A DNA stretch of 27,592 bases from the NCBI GenBank assembly GCA_964497475.1, contig CAZCDM010000014.1:1-27592 (forward strand), in the 5' to 3' direction. This document shows positions 17,987-27,190 of this stretch, piece after piece; the first letter of the stretch is position 1, and every line of letters begins with the position of its first letter. The position numbers were made by a program, and so were the translations under genes. Below the pieces are notes generated by a model. That model was given only the letters and a program-made list of their open reading frames with translations, searched no databases and had not been told where the DNA came from. Source of the stretch: CAZCDM01 sp964497475 (GTDB lineage: Bacteria; Planctomycetota; Phycisphaerae; SM23-33).

Positions 17987-20221
17987 GGCGGGGTGGTTCG
18001 ACGCGGCCAACAGCAGCACGTTGAGGATTATGCGGCGGGCATCGAGACTCTGATAGCCGACGTAGCGGTCGGGTTTGATTCCGCCGGCTCCGGGGGCCAG
18101 TCCCAGCCGACTGAGCACGACAACGATTCGCCCGTTCTTGCGGACGACCAGCAGGTCGGGGCGGATTTCGGATCGGCGGAGTTGTTTCGCCGCCGGTGAC
18201 GTAAGCGAGGCTTCGGTCACGATCGCTCCGAGATTGCCGCCGATCCGTCCGGTCAGCAGGGGTGCGTTTTCGGCGAGGGGCTTGAGCGAGCCGACGCCGA
18301 AGAGGCTCTCGATGACGCCGTGAAGGTGCTTGAAGGTGGCGTCGGTTCCGTCGGAGGCCTCGGCCAGGACGGTTCCGCCGGCGTCGATGTATCGGGCGAT
18401 GGTCTGGCGGTGGGCTTCGGTGAGGTCGATGTCATTGCCCGCGATCCAGAGCAGGCGGACCGACTTGTCGACGGGCTGGCCTGGCAGGGCGGGCATTTCG
18501 GTGATGGTTGCGCCCAGGGCCCGGTCGAGATCGTCCGAGAGGGTGGGCACGGCCTGGGGGGCGAGGTTCCACTGCCCGCCGTGAACCAGCCGGGCGATCT
18601 GCAGGGCGTTTCGCAGGTGGAGCATGCGGTCGAATGTTTCGGTGGGCAGCGAGCCACCGGCCGAGGCTCGCAACACGTTGCCGAACAGCTCGAAGGCGTC
18701 GCGTGCTGAATCACTCTTGCTCGCATGCCAAGCGCCCGACAGGTCGGTCTGCAGGATCAGCACCTGCGGCGCACCATCGGCCGGGCCCAGCAGCAGACCG
18801 GCCACGCCGTCGACGCGGGCGGGCTTGCGAAGCAGCGGATGGGTTTTGGGCAGGAGCTGGGCTTTCCAGGCGGGCATGAGGGTGGCGAATTGCTTGCGTG
18901 CGGATTCGGCGAAGGAGTTGCTGCCTGCGATGGGCTGGACGAGCACCATGCCGCCCTCTTCGAGGAAGGATCGAATCGCTCTGGCGGTGGTGTCGTCGAA
19001 GGAGAACGTTCCCATGCCGGTCAGGAAAAGCAGCGGGGCCTGGCTGAGTGTTTCCGGTTCGACGGGCGGAGCGATGAGCCGCCACGCGCCATCGCGGCCG
19101 GTTTGCTTGTTGCACCATTGCAGCAGGTTGGCCGCGTCGGCGTAGTTGACTCGTGGGTCGCTGCCCAGTGCGAGTTTCAGCATCCACATCGGCCGGCGGA
19201 GTTGGGTGAGAGCGAGGACATCGCAGGCCGTTGCGGCGATGGTGTTTTCGGCCAGTCCTTGCCCCGGGAAGTGCCCGTCAAGCTGTTGTCGCGGCAGGAT
19301 GGTTCGCGTCAGGTCGAGGTCGATGGTGCGGCCGTTGAGTCGCATGGGTTCGAGGGGCCATCCGACGCGGGTCAGCAGCAGGCGATACAAGGCGTCGGGG
19401 GCAGGGCCCCAGAGCCATTGGGCGGGGCGGGTGAGATTGTCGTTTCGGCTGAGCCAGTCGATGGCTCTCTGCCAGCGGGCGAGCTGTGTGGATCGCGCCA
19501 TCGGGGCGATGTCCTGTGGCGATCGCCCCGGCGGTGCGGTGCGGGCGCGTTGGGCTGCGAGGATGCCCAAAGCCGAGGCGCCCGCGGCGGTGCTCAGGCC
19601 GTTGCTGGCTCCGCGGATGCGGAGCGGCTTGGCCCCGGGGGGGTAGTAGCCGAACCCGCCGTCGAAGTTCTGGCTGCGGGTGAGGAACCGCTCGGCGGCG
19701 GCCCAGACCTTGGAGCTGACGGGCAGGTCGGCCTGGATGGCGCGATCGATGGCATGCAGGGCCAAGGCGGTATCGAGGGTATTGGCGGTGGGCTCGGCCG
19801 GTCCGACGGGCCAGCCTCCGCTGAGCCGCTGGAGCTTGAGCAGCTCGGCCAGGTCGGCTCGGGCCTGGTCGAGTCGGCCTCGCTGGCAGTTGAGTTCCAG
19901 CCGGGCGGCCAGGGCGGCTGTCCGGCGGGGCTGGTGGGCGTCGAGCCACGTCAGCAGGGCCCGGAATTGGGGATGGTTCTCTGGTACGCGGGCGGCCAGG
20001 GCAGCCTGGGCGGTCAGCGCTTCGGCCGTGCCGTCCTGCATGCGAAAGTTCGGGCAGTTCAGTTGGCCGGTCTTGCTGACACGGTCGAGCAGATACTCCA
20101 TGCCGCGCATGATGGCCAGGTCGACCTGGGCGTCGCTCTGGGCTTGGGCGGGGCAGGCGGCGGCCAGCAGCAGGGCTGCGGCGAGGCAGAGCAGTCGAGT
20201 TGGGTCAGTAACCGATCGCAT
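17978..20221 (-). CDS. Secreted DUF4159 protein with squalene-cyclase-like repeats (second)
   Basis: A 747-residue protein with a signal peptide (LLCLAAALLLAAACPAQA, cut likely after AQA). The N-terminal half carries prenyltransferase/squalene-oxidase-type alpha-alpha repeats (for example FLTRSQNFDGGFGYYP). Two DUF4159-like domains follow, recognisable by APLLFLTGMGTFSFDDTTAR...IRSFLEEGGMVLVQP and VRLLWIAGNDIDLTEAHRQT...YIDAGGTVLAE. The family has no established enzyme activity that I know of. ATG 20221 was chosen over the upstream frame because it begins the signal peptide and overlaps the preceding gene's end by 17 nt, indicating coupling. It is a diverged paralogue of that gene with the same layout. 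Function is unknown; an envelope role with MoxR is an inference from neighbourhood. Confidence 0.85.
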   Translation of the reverse strand: MRSVTDPTRLLCLAAALLLAAACPAQAQSDAQVDLAIMRGMEYLLDRVSKTGQLNCPNFRMQDGTAEALTAQAALAARVPENHPQFRALLTWLDAHQPRRTAALAARLELNCQRGRLDQARADLAELLKLQRLSGGWPVGPAEPTANTLDTALALHAIDRAIQADLPVSSKVWAAAERFLTRSQNFDGGFGYYPPGAKPLRIRGASNGLSTAAGASALGILAAQRARTAPPGRSPQDIAPMARSTQLARWQRAIDWLSRNDNLTRPAQWLWGPAPDALYRLLLTRVGWPLEPMRLNGRTIDLDLTRTILPRQQLDGHFPGQGLAENTIAATACDVLALTQLRRPMWMLKLALGSDPRVNYADAANLLQWCNKQTGRDGAWRLIAPPVEPETLSQAPLLFLTGMGTFSFDDTTARAIRSFLEEGGMVLVQPIAGSNSFAESARKQFATLMPAWKAQLLPKTHPLLRKPARVDGVAGLLLGPADGAPQVLILQTDLSGAWHASKSDSARDAFELFGNVLRASAGGSLPTETFDRMLHLRNALQIARLVHGGQWNLAPQAVPTLSDDLDRALGATITEMPALPGQPVDKSVRLLWIAGNDIDLTEAHRQTIARYIDAGGTVLAEASDGTDATFKHLHGVIESLFGVGSLKPLAENAPLLTGRIGGNLGAIVTEASLTSPAAKQLRRSEIRPDLLVVRKNGRIVVVLSRLGLAPGAGGIKPDRYVGYQSLDARRIILNVLLLAASNHPASR

Positions 20222-22460
20222 AGAGAAACAGGGCCATGGCCAGGCGTCGGCCTCCGTCCTGGAGGTAGCCCCGGCTGGCGAAGGGTCGTACGCCTTCCAG
20301 GGCGCACGCAAAGTCGTACCTGCTGTACAGGATCGCCGGGCGGTCGTCAATGAATATCGCCTCGATGGGCGGTCGGGCCGTGCCGTCTGCGCCGAGCTGT
20401 CGGGCCAGGGCGGGGCGGTATTTGACCCGGCCGATCTTGATGCCCGTCTGGCCGGTGTAGATGGGATGGTCCTTCGGCAGGGTGATCAGGCGGCGGTCGG
20501 GGAACAGCTGGCCGATCATCGTCAGGACGGCCTGGCGGAACTGCTCGCGCCCGCAGCCGTTGTTGATCAGCAGTGTCCCGCCTCGTTGGAGGTAGGTCCG
20601 CAGGGCGTCGAGGCGGGCCTTGTCGTACCGGAAGCTCCGCAGCCCGGTCAGGAAGAGCACGGGGTATTGATAGATCGCTTCGTCGGTCGGGTCGAGGTGG
20701 CGGCTGCGGGTGACGACGTTCACGCCGGCGGTGTCGCGCAGCAGCCGGGCCAGTTCGTGCTCGGCCGTGGAGTTGGTGTCGTACTTGCCGTCATGCACCA
20801 ACCGGGCCAGACGGATCGCGCCGCGGGGGATTTCCTGTTCGGGCTGGCCTGGTTTGGCGGGGGCGGGCAGCTCGATGGCTTCGAGGCGTTTGCGGAGCGG
20901 CTCGCCGCCGGAGGCGTAGGCGGCGAGGTTGGTTCCCAGCTGCAAGGCGCGGCGGGAGTGGTCGGGCAGGTTCTGCATTTCCCAGAGGCAGCTCAGGGCG
21001 CGGGGGCTGAAGAACACGCCGGTGCGACAGCCTCGGTCGATACCGGCCAGGCCGTTGGTATCGGTGAGCGGGAAGACGGTGGAGAACACGGCGTGGTCGG
21101 CGGGGAGGATGCGGAGTTGCTCGTCGGGCCAGGCGCGGGCGAGGAATTGTTTGGCGCCGGTTGTAAATGTGTTCGAGCCGCAGCAGGCTTCCAGCAGCAG
21201 CGTTCCGCCGAGTTCGTCGACATAGCGGCGGATGGCGGCGACCTGCTTGTCGGTGAGCTGGGGGAACTCATGGCCGGTGATGTAGAGCACCGGGGCCAGG
21301 CGCATCTGCTCGGCGGTCGCGTCGGCAGGGAGGGACTGCCACGTGGTCCGCCGCCCGAGGCGATGGCCGATGAAGCGGGTGAGGTTTTCCAGGTCGTGCG
21401 GGTTGCGGTTCCACCGGCCAGCCCAGCGGAGCTTTTGAAAGAGCACCGGGCGGTTGCCCTTGGCCAGGAAGAGCACGCCGAAGGCGGTGTTGTAGACGCG
21501 GCCGCCCCAGGAGCCGTCGGGCGCCTGGTCGGAAAGCAGCTGGGTCGCCCCGGCGGTGTACCAGTCGTGTTGGCCGATGTATTGTTGCCCTGCGATCATG
21601 CCCGCCCGCTCGAGGGCGTAGAGGTAGTAGTAGAGCCATTGGCTGCCCTTGGCAGGGTTGGTCGTGACGGTGAAGTTCTCGGCCAGCCAGTTCAGCCCGG
21701 CCCGCGCGGCAGGGTCTCGGCCGACGGTTCCGCAGTAGGGCCAGGCGCCATCGCGGAAGATTTTTCGCTTCTCGTCGAGGAGGTTCTGCTGGCAGATCAG
21801 CAGGCTGGCCACGCCGGCGGCGGTCATTGAGCCGTAGCTGGCCGAGCCCTTGCGGTAGCCCCATCCGCCGTCGCGGTTCTGTGTGCGGCGGAACCAGGTT
21901 TCGCTGCGGGCGAGGATGGGCTGGCTGAGGCGGGCGCCGGCCAGGCGGGCCTGGTGGAGCCCGAGCAGGGCCAGTTGGGTGTTGGAATTGTCTCCGCCGC
22001 GTCGGCCGATGCGGTAGCTCCACAGGCCGGTGGTATTCTGGGCGCGGGTGAGGTAGTCGACCTCATCGGCCAGGGCGCCCTGCAGGGCTGCGGCGCGAGA
22101 GTCGTCGGGGCCGGCGGCCTGGAGGGTGGCGGCGTAGGCTTGACACTTCAGCGAGGCGACGTAGGTGCTGTTGGTGTCGGTTCGCATCAGGTTGGCCAGG
22201 GCGGTGGCGACGGCCGGGTCGGCCGGGTCGACCTCGGCGGCCAGCATCGCCAGCGTTGCCAGGGCCGTCGCCCCGCCGGGATAGCCCGATGACGACCACG
22301 ACCCGTCGCTGCGCTGGCTGCGTCGGAGATTGGCGATGGCGCGGTCGATGCTTTGTCCGACGGACTCGGCCGTGACGGCCGGCTGGGCCCGGACCGGGGC
22401 GGCGATGGCCAGCAGGGCCCCCATCGCCAGCAGTGCGAGCTTGTGCGAAAGGCGGATCAT
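20205..22460 (-). CDS. Secreted DUF4159 protein with squalene-cyclase-like repeats (first)
   Basis: A 751-residue protein, with a signal peptide MIRLSHKLALLAMGALLAIA ending VRA^Q. Residues about 35-340 hold alpha-alpha repeats of the squalene-cyclase/prenyltransferase type (SQRSDGSWSSSG, QNTTGLWSYRIG, TQNRDGGWGYRKG, APDGSWGGRVY). Two DUF4159-like domains follow: APVLYITGHEFPQLTDKQ...YVDELGGTLLLEACCGSN and YPVLFLTGLRSFRYDKAR...YLQRGGTLLINNGCG. Two Cys in the GTLLLEACCG turn stand out. The gene starts at an ATG 7 nt after TACAAT, so it is probably leaderless, and overlaps the second DUF4159 gene by 17 nt. Divergent moxR shares the promoter region. The repeats lack an obvious catalytic acid motif, so cyclase activity is not claimed. 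Confidence 0.87.
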   Translation of the reverse strand: MIRLSHKLALLAMGALLAIAAPVRAQPAVTAESVGQSIDRAIANLRRSQRSDGSWSSSGYPGGATALATLAMLAAEVDPADPAVATALANLMRTDTNSTYVASLKCQAYAATLQAAGPDDSRAAALQGALADEVDYLTRAQNTTGLWSYRIGRRGGDNSNTQLALLGLHQARLAGARLSQPILARSETWFRRTQNRDGGWGYRKGSASYGSMTAAGVASLLICQQNLLDEKRKIFRDGAWPYCGTVGRDPAARAGLNWLAENFTVTTNPAKGSQWLYYYLYALERAGMIAGQQYIGQHDWYTAGATQLLSDQAPDGSWGGRVYNTAFGVLFLAKGNRPVLFQKLRWAGRWNRNPHDLENLTRFIGHRLGRRTTWQSLPADATAEQMRLAPVLYITGHEFPQLTDKQVAAIRRYVDELGGTLLLEACCGSNTFTTGAKQFLARAWPDEQLRILPADHAVFSTVFPLTDTNGLAGIDRGCRTGVFFSPRALSCLWEMQNLPDHSRRALQLGTNLAAYASGGEPLRKRLEAIELPAPAKPGQPEQEIPRGAIRLARLVHDGKYDTNSTAEHELARLLRDTAGVNVVTRSRHLDPTDEAIYQYPVLFLTGLRSFRYDKARLDALRTYLQRGGTLLINNGCGREQFRQAVLTMIGQLFPDRRLITLPKDHPIYTGQTGIKIGRVKYRPALARQLGADGTARPPIEAIFIDDRPAILYSRYDFACALEGVRPFASRGYLQDGGRRLAMALFLYAIGY

Positions 22461-22469
22461 CGGTAGTAT
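22441..22469 (+). promoter_or_regulatory. Possible moxR promoter
   Basis: TTGTGC (22441-22446), 17-bp spacer, TAGTAT (22464-22469). Its -10 overlaps the minus-strand TACAAT of the DUF4159 gene by 2 bp, so the two promoters could exclude each other. It would give a leader of about 40 nt containing the moxR GGAGA site. Confidence 0.4.
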
Positions 22470-22473
22470 TGTA
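22468..22473 (-). promoter_or_regulatory. -10 element, near-leaderless DUF4159 promoter
   Basis: TACAAT on the minus strand, seven bases (ACTACCG) before the ATG at 22460. No TTG-type -35 is visible; instead a GTCGC/GCGAC inverted repeat (22476-22489) sits in the spacer and could bind a regulator. Confidence 0.5.
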
Positions 22474-22518
22474 CCGTCGCGGGGGCGACCCCGCCGCAGA
22501 GAATCTCACGGAGACCGC

Positions 22519-23529
<1,011 letters not shown>

Positions 23530-23670
23530 TAAGGTTCATCTGCGATTCCCGGGGAGCCTCATCTCTTGGCCCTGAAAGACAATCCCCACTATTCGCGGAT
23601 GAAAAAAAGGGAATGTCCGGTCTGCTGTGGGGCGTGCCCTGTTCAATGTCCCATGGAAAGGACGTGTACC

Positions 23671-25020
23671 ATGAACAGGCTTTGTATCGTTTCGGCTCTG
23701 CAGCTTGCATGTGTGGCCGGTGGTCTGGCCTGGGGCGATCAGAAACCGCTTGGCGAAGAGTGGGTCAACCAGGACATTGAGCTGGAGACCGATTCGGCTG
23801 ATGGCTCGGACGATTCTCCCAAGGCTGGCGAGAATCCGGCGGATGGGCAAGGCAAGGCGGATGCTGCCGGTTCATCGGATGCTTCTGCGGACAAGCAGCC
23901 ACGCGACGGACAGGGTCGGCCTCATGGGGTATGGGTCAGCTATCACGCCAATGGCAAGGAGAAGCTTCGCACGCGGTATGTCAACGGGGAAAAGACCGGC
24001 CGCGAGACACTCCGTGATGAGCAGGGGCGGCTGGTCTATTCGAGGATGTATCGTTTGGGGCAGGCTCATGGCGTAGAGCAGATTTACCGTGATGGTGAAT
24101 TGGTGGCCGAGCCGCAGTGGGCGTTGGGGCGAATGATCTTTCCGAGCAGTCGGCGGTTCGTGCAGAAATCGCTCGGCCGCATCAACACGTGGAAGCCTCC
24201 GGCCGACGTTGCCGACAAGCAGGTCTACAACGCCGAGACGCTTGAGGGCCTGCGCCTGGTGATGATGTACCGCTTCCTTGCCGGCGTGCCGTGGGAACAT
24301 CTCCGGCTGGATGCGGAGTTGACCCGCTACGCCCTGGCCGGTGCGAAGCTCTGCGCGCGGATCGGCCGGCTGGATCATCATCCAGGCAATCCCGGCATGG
24401 ACGAGAAGGCGTTTGAGACGGCCTACACTGGCACGAGCAGGTCGAACCTGCACATGTCGGGTCGTGGCGCGAGAATACCCTACATGGTACACAGTCTGAT
24501 GGACGATTCCGACGCCAGGAACATTGACCGGGTGGGCCATCGCCGGTGGATTCTCAACTCGCGGATGGGCAAGACGGGCCTGGCTGTGACTGGCAAGTAC
24601 GGGGCCATGTACGCCATGGATATTTCCGGTCCGGAGATGGAAGGCTGGCCCGAGGGGTTCGATTTTGACATCGTCGCTTTCCCACGGGGCTATTTCCCGG
24701 CCCGGCTTCTCGAGCCGCACATGGCGTGGCATGTCACGCCCAACCCGCAGAAGTATACGATCCCCAACGCCTCGTCGCTGACCATTGCCGTTCGGCCGAT
24801 CAAGCCCGGCGAGGCAGGCGCCCCCGACCCGCCGGATACCAAGCCCCTGCCCGTCGATGCGGTGGCGGTTTCGCGAAAGGGTGTTGGCGATGGCACGGCG
24901 ATTATCTTGCGGCCGAGGGGGCTGCCCCTGCGGCCGGGGATGATGGTGCGCGTGACGATTACCGGCCTGCAGAAGAACGGCCAGCCGGCGACGATCGATT
25001 ACATCGTGGCGCTGATCTGA
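23671..25020 (+). CDS. Secreted MORN-repeat and CAP-domain protein
   Basis: A 449-residue protein with a signal peptide (MNRLCIVSALQLACVAGGLA, cut near residue 22). An acidic, Asp/Ser-rich low-complexity linker (about 36-80) leads to MORN-type repeats at about 82-145 (GRPHGVWVSYHANGKEK, GQAHGVEQIYRDGEL). A CAP/SCP-like domain runs from about 185 to 345: NAETLEGLRLVMMYRFLAG, H236-H237 in RLDHHPGN, SNLHMSG, and RNIDRVGHRRWILN with H290. A further domain of about 90 residues closes the protein. The two His regions fit the CAP cavity, but its activity is unknown in bacteria. ATG 23671 has AAAGGA upstream; the earlier in-frame start at 23566 would spoil the signal peptide. Expected to lie outside the cytoplasm. 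Confidence 0.8.
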   Translation: MNRLCIVSALQLACVAGGLAWGDQKPLGEEWVNQDIELETDSADGSDDSPKAGENPADGQGKADAAGSSDASADKQPRDGQGRPHGVWVSYHANGKEKLRTRYVNGEKTGRETLRDEQGRLVYSRMYRLGQAHGVEQIYRDGELVAEPQWALGRMIFPSSRRFVQKSLGRINTWKPPADVADKQVYNAETLEGLRLVMMYRFLAGVPWEHLRLDAELTRYALAGAKLCARIGRLDHHPGNPGMDEKAFETAYTGTSRSNLHMSGRGARIPYMVHSLMDDSDARNIDRVGHRRWILNSRMGKTGLAVTGKYGAMYAMDISGPEMEGWPEGFDFDIVAFPRGYFPARLLEPHMAWHVTPNPQKYTIPNASSLTIAVRPIKPGEAGAPDPPDTKPLPVDAVAVSRKGVGDGTAIILRPRGLPLRPGMMVRVTITGLQKNGQPATIDYIVALI

Positions 25021-25047
25021 TGCGGAGCGAAGGCGGAGGCAGGCGGG

Positions 25048-25872
25048 TTACATCTGCGACTTGATGCCGGCCTGGCGGAGGCGGGTGTGTCGCTTGCGGG
25101 CGGCGCGGTGCTTGAGCCAGGTCGGGGCGAAGCGCGCGAAGGCGACGGCCAGCTTGTACCGCCACGAGGGGATGCATAGCCAGCGGCCTTTGTCCATGGC
25201 GCGGAGGGAGGCATCGACGACGAACTCGGCGGGCATCCACCATTTCTTCGGCACGGCCGCGCGGTCGACGCCCATGACATCGTGGAACTCGCTGTAGGTA
25301 AAGCCCGGGCAGAGGGCTTGAACGTACACGTCGGTTCCGACCAGCTCGGTATGCAAGCCCTCGACGAAATACCGCTGCCAGGCCTTGGTCGCGCAGTACA
25401 TCGCGTTGGAGGGGCTGGCGAAGAACCCGGCCACGCTGCTAACGGTGATGATGCGGCCGTGGCTTCGCTGGCACATGCCTTCCAGGGCGGCGTGGGTGAG
25501 GTGTGTCACGGCTAGGACGTGCAGGCGGGCCATGGCGGCCTGTTCGGTGAGGTCGGCCTCGGCGAACAGCGGCGTCGTGCCGAAGCCGGCATTGTTAATG
25601 AGGATCTCGACCCGGCCGAACTGGCGGATGCGGTCGGCCACCGCGGTGATGTCCTCCGGGTCGGCCAAGTCGGCGGCGATGGATCGGGCGTGGATACCAT
25701 ACTCGGCCGAGAGGTCCGTGGCGATTTCGGCCAGGCGGTCTTCCCGGCGGGCGACCAGTAGCAGGTCGCAGCCGCGACGGGCGAGCCGCTGGGCGAAGAC
25801 CCTGCCAATGCCGGCCGAGGCGCCCGTGATCAGGGCGACGGGGCGATCGGAGAATGCGTTCGGGGCGGTCAT
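25048..25872 (-). CDS. Short-chain dehydrogenase/reductase (classical SDR)
   Basis: A 274-residue NAD(P)-dependent oxidoreductase. Seen: cofactor-binding TGASAGIG (16-23), ADLADPED, NNAG at 93-96, catalytic Ser in ITVSSVAGF (145-146) and YxxxK at Y159/K163 (YCATK). An Arg-Arg pair after strand 2 (VARREDR) suggests NADP preference. The overall type resembles the DltE/YqjQ-like SDR group; the substrate cannot be told. The C-terminal end is basic (KHRAARKRHTRLRQAG), with a hydrophobic YKLAVAFARFAP stretch that might touch the membrane. The ATG is 6 nt after TACAAT, a leaderless arrangement. Convergent with the CAP gene (27 nt apart) and divergent from ybeY. Confidence 0.92.
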   Translation of the reverse strand: MTAPNAFSDRPVALITGASAGIGRVFAQRLARRGCDLLLVARREDRLAEIATDLSAEYGIHARSIAADLADPEDITAVADRIRQFGRVEILINNAGFGTTPLFAEADLTEQAAMARLHVLAVTHLTHAALEGMCQRSHGRIITVSSVAGFFASPSNAMYCATKAWQRYFVEGLHTELVGTDVYVQALCPGFTYSEFHDVMGVDRAAVPKKWWMPAEFVVDASLRAMDKGRWLCIPSWRYKLAVAFARFAPTWLKHRAARKRHTRLRQAGIKSQM

Positions 25873-25878
25873 GGCTTC

Positions 25879-25907
25879 ATTGTACGGGCCGGTGAACCGG
25901 GGGACAA
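25879..25907 (-). promoter_or_regulatory. Promoter of the SDR gene, leaderless layout
   Basis: On the minus strand: TTGTCC (25907-25902), 17-bp spacer, TACAAT (25884-25879), then six bases (GAAGCC) before the ATG at 25872. No Shine-Dalgarno is possible in so short a leader. Confidence 0.65.
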
Positions 25908-25919
25908 CGGTCCAGAGGC

Positions 25920-25948
25920 TTGGCCCGGTCCGGGCGATGGGGTACTCT
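25920..25948 (+). promoter_or_regulatory. Promoter of ybeY, leaderless layout
   Basis: TTGGCC (25920-25925), 17-bp spacer, TACTCT (25943-25948), then six bases (TATGCC) before the ATG at 25955. Identical -35 and spacing to the surE promoter. Confidence 0.6.
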
Positions 25949-25954
25949 TATGCC

Positions 25955-26392
25955 ATGGGCAAAAGCAAGGCCGTCATCACGGTTTCCAAGCGGGTCGAGG
26001 GCGTGCGCGTTCCGCGGCAGGGCATTGTCGCCCTGGCGGAGTTCATCGCCCGGCGGGAGAAGATCGCCTTGGGTGAGTTGGACGTGGCCGTGGTCGGCTC
26101 GGCGGAAATGGCCCGACTGAACCGCCGTCACCTGCGCCACGCCGGGACGACTGATGTGTTGAGCTTCGATCTTTCCGACTCGGCCGACCGTCTCGACGGG
26201 CAGATCATCGTCTGCAGCGACGTGGCCGGCCGCGAGGCCCAGCGGCGAGGCCTGCGATTCACCCACGAGCTGCTGCGGTATGTAGCCCACGGGCTGTTGC
26301 ACCTGTGCGGCTACGACGACGCGACCGAGCTGCAGTTCCAACGCATGCACGCCCGGCAGGAAGAGCTGCTGGCTGCCTGGCTGAGGCGCTAG
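25955..26392 (+). CDS. ybeY: Endoribonuclease YbeY (16S rRNA 3' maturation)
   Basis: A 145-residue UPF0054/YbeY protein, a metal-dependent RNase involved in 16S rRNA 3'-end processing and ribosome quality control. Conserved blocks: MARLNRRHLR, GTTDVLSFDL, HELLRYVAHGLLHLCGYDD. The usual zinc motif is H-x3-H-x5-H. Here H112 and H116 are present, but the third ligand position is D122 (GYDD instead of GYDH); Asp can bind metal, so this may be a lineage variant. ATG 25955 was chosen because TACTCT lies 6 nt upstream; an in-frame ATG at 25937 would overlap the -35/-10 spacer. In many bacteria ybeY follows phoH (ybeZ), which is absent here. Confidence 0.93.
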   Translation: MGKSKAVITVSKRVEGVRVPRQGIVALAEFIARREKIALGELDVAVVGSAEMARLNRRHLRHAGTTDVLSFDLSDSADRLDGQIIVCSDVAGREAQRRGLRFTHELLRYVAHGLLHLCGYDDATELQFQRMHARQEELLAAWLRR

Positions 26393-26414
26393 CGGAAATA
26401 TGCGTCAGGGCTCT

Positions 26415-26442
26415 TTGTGATTGCGGTCCAGCCCGGTACAAT
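26415..26442 (+). promoter_or_regulatory. Promoter of the HAD hydrolase gene
   Basis: TTGTGA (26415-26420), 16-bp spacer, TACAAT (26437-26442), then ten bases before the ATG at 26453. The leader would be only about 3 nt, so near-leaderless. An in-frame GTG at 26417 lies inside the -35 and is unlikely as a start. Confidence 0.6.
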
Positions 26443-26452
26443 TCCAGCGACG

Positions 26453-27181
26453 ATGCGAACCATCCGTGCGATCTTCTTCGACCTTGGCGATACGCTGGTG
26501 GACTTCGGCCCGTTGAAGGCGGGGCGGATGTTCCGCGAGGGTACGCGGCGGGCCTATGCGTATATGCGCGAGCGGTCCAAGCCGCTGCCGCCGTGGGGCT
26601 GGTACTGGCTGCTGCATTGGGCGGCGATCCGGTGGAACGTGCTCAAGGCGGTGGTGTTCGGGCGGGAGTTCAACTCGCTGGACGTGCTGCAGCGATGCTG
26701 CCGGCGGCTGGGGTTGCAGCTCAGCGAAGAGGAAATGCTCGAGCTGTGCTGGAAGTGGTACGAGCCGCTCTGCGAGCAGGCCACCGTCGAGCCGGGCCTG
26801 GCCGGGATGCTCCGCTCGCTGCACAGCCGGGGCGTGGAGATCGTGGTGGTGTCCAACACGTTCGTGCCGGGGGCGATTCTCGACCGCCATCTCAAACAGG
26901 TCGGGCTGCTGGAGCTGCTGCCCAAGCGGGTCTACTCCTGCGACGTGGGGGTCCGCAAGCCGCGTGCGGAGATTTTCCGCGCGGCGTTGCAACTTGTGCA
27001 GGTTGATCCGGGTGAGGTGCTGTTCGTGGGGGACTCGCCCCGGGCTGATATTACGGGGGCGGGGCGGTTGGGCATGGCGACAGCACTAAAGGACCCGGCC
27101 GGTCGTTACGAGGGGCGCAATCACGGCGCGACCTGGACGATTCAGCGCGTTATGGAGGTCGAGGGCTTGTTGGAGGCGTGA
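26453..27181 (+). CDS. HAD-superfamily hydrolase
   Basis: A 242-residue haloacid dehalogenase-like hydrolase, probably a small-molecule phosphatase. Motif I is FFDLGDTL (nucleophile D10; Gly at +2 where the general acid Asp normally stands), motif II VVVSNTF, the motif III Lys in VRKPRAEIF, motif IV LFVGDSPRADITGA. The helical cap lies between residues about 17 and 105 (GWYWLLHWAAIRWNVLK, then EEEMLELCWKWYEPL), rich in Trp. Substitution of the +2 Asp by Gly occurs in some HAD subgroups and may slow or change catalysis. The substrate is unknown. The start follows TACAAT; no partner gene adjoins closely. Confidence 0.9.
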   Translation: MRTIRAIFFDLGDTLVDFGPLKAGRMFREGTRRAYAYMRERSKPLPPWGWYWLLHWAAIRWNVLKAVVFGREFNSLDVLQRCCRRLGLQLSEEEMLELCWKWYEPLCEQATVEPGLAGMLRSLHSRGVEIVVVSNTFVPGAILDRHLKQVGLLELLPKRVYSCDVGVRKPRAEIFRAALQLVQVDPGEVLFVGDSPRADITGAGRLGMATALKDPAGRYEGRNHGATWTIQRVMEVEGLLEA

Positions 27182-27190
27182 TGGGCAGGC

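Noticed and set aside
20164..20221. Lipoprotein signal in the second DUF4159 protein (a Cys follows LLLAAA)
   Set aside because: The position three before the Cys is Ala rather than Leu-type, and a normal AQA cleavage site follows directly.
18725..20353. 542-codon plus-strand Gly/Gln-rich frame antisense to the DUF4159 gene
   Set aside because: Low-complexity composition typical of antisense frames; the sense protein has a signal peptide and repeats.
19680..21830. 716-codon plus-strand frame antisense to both DUF4159 genes
   Set aside because: No start context or domain, and it spans the junction of two genuine genes.
20205..22460. Possible terpene cyclase function for the squalene-cyclase-like repeats
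   Set aside because: No DxDD-type acid motif was found in the repeat part, and both proteins have signal peptides and DUF4159-like domains, unlike cyclases.
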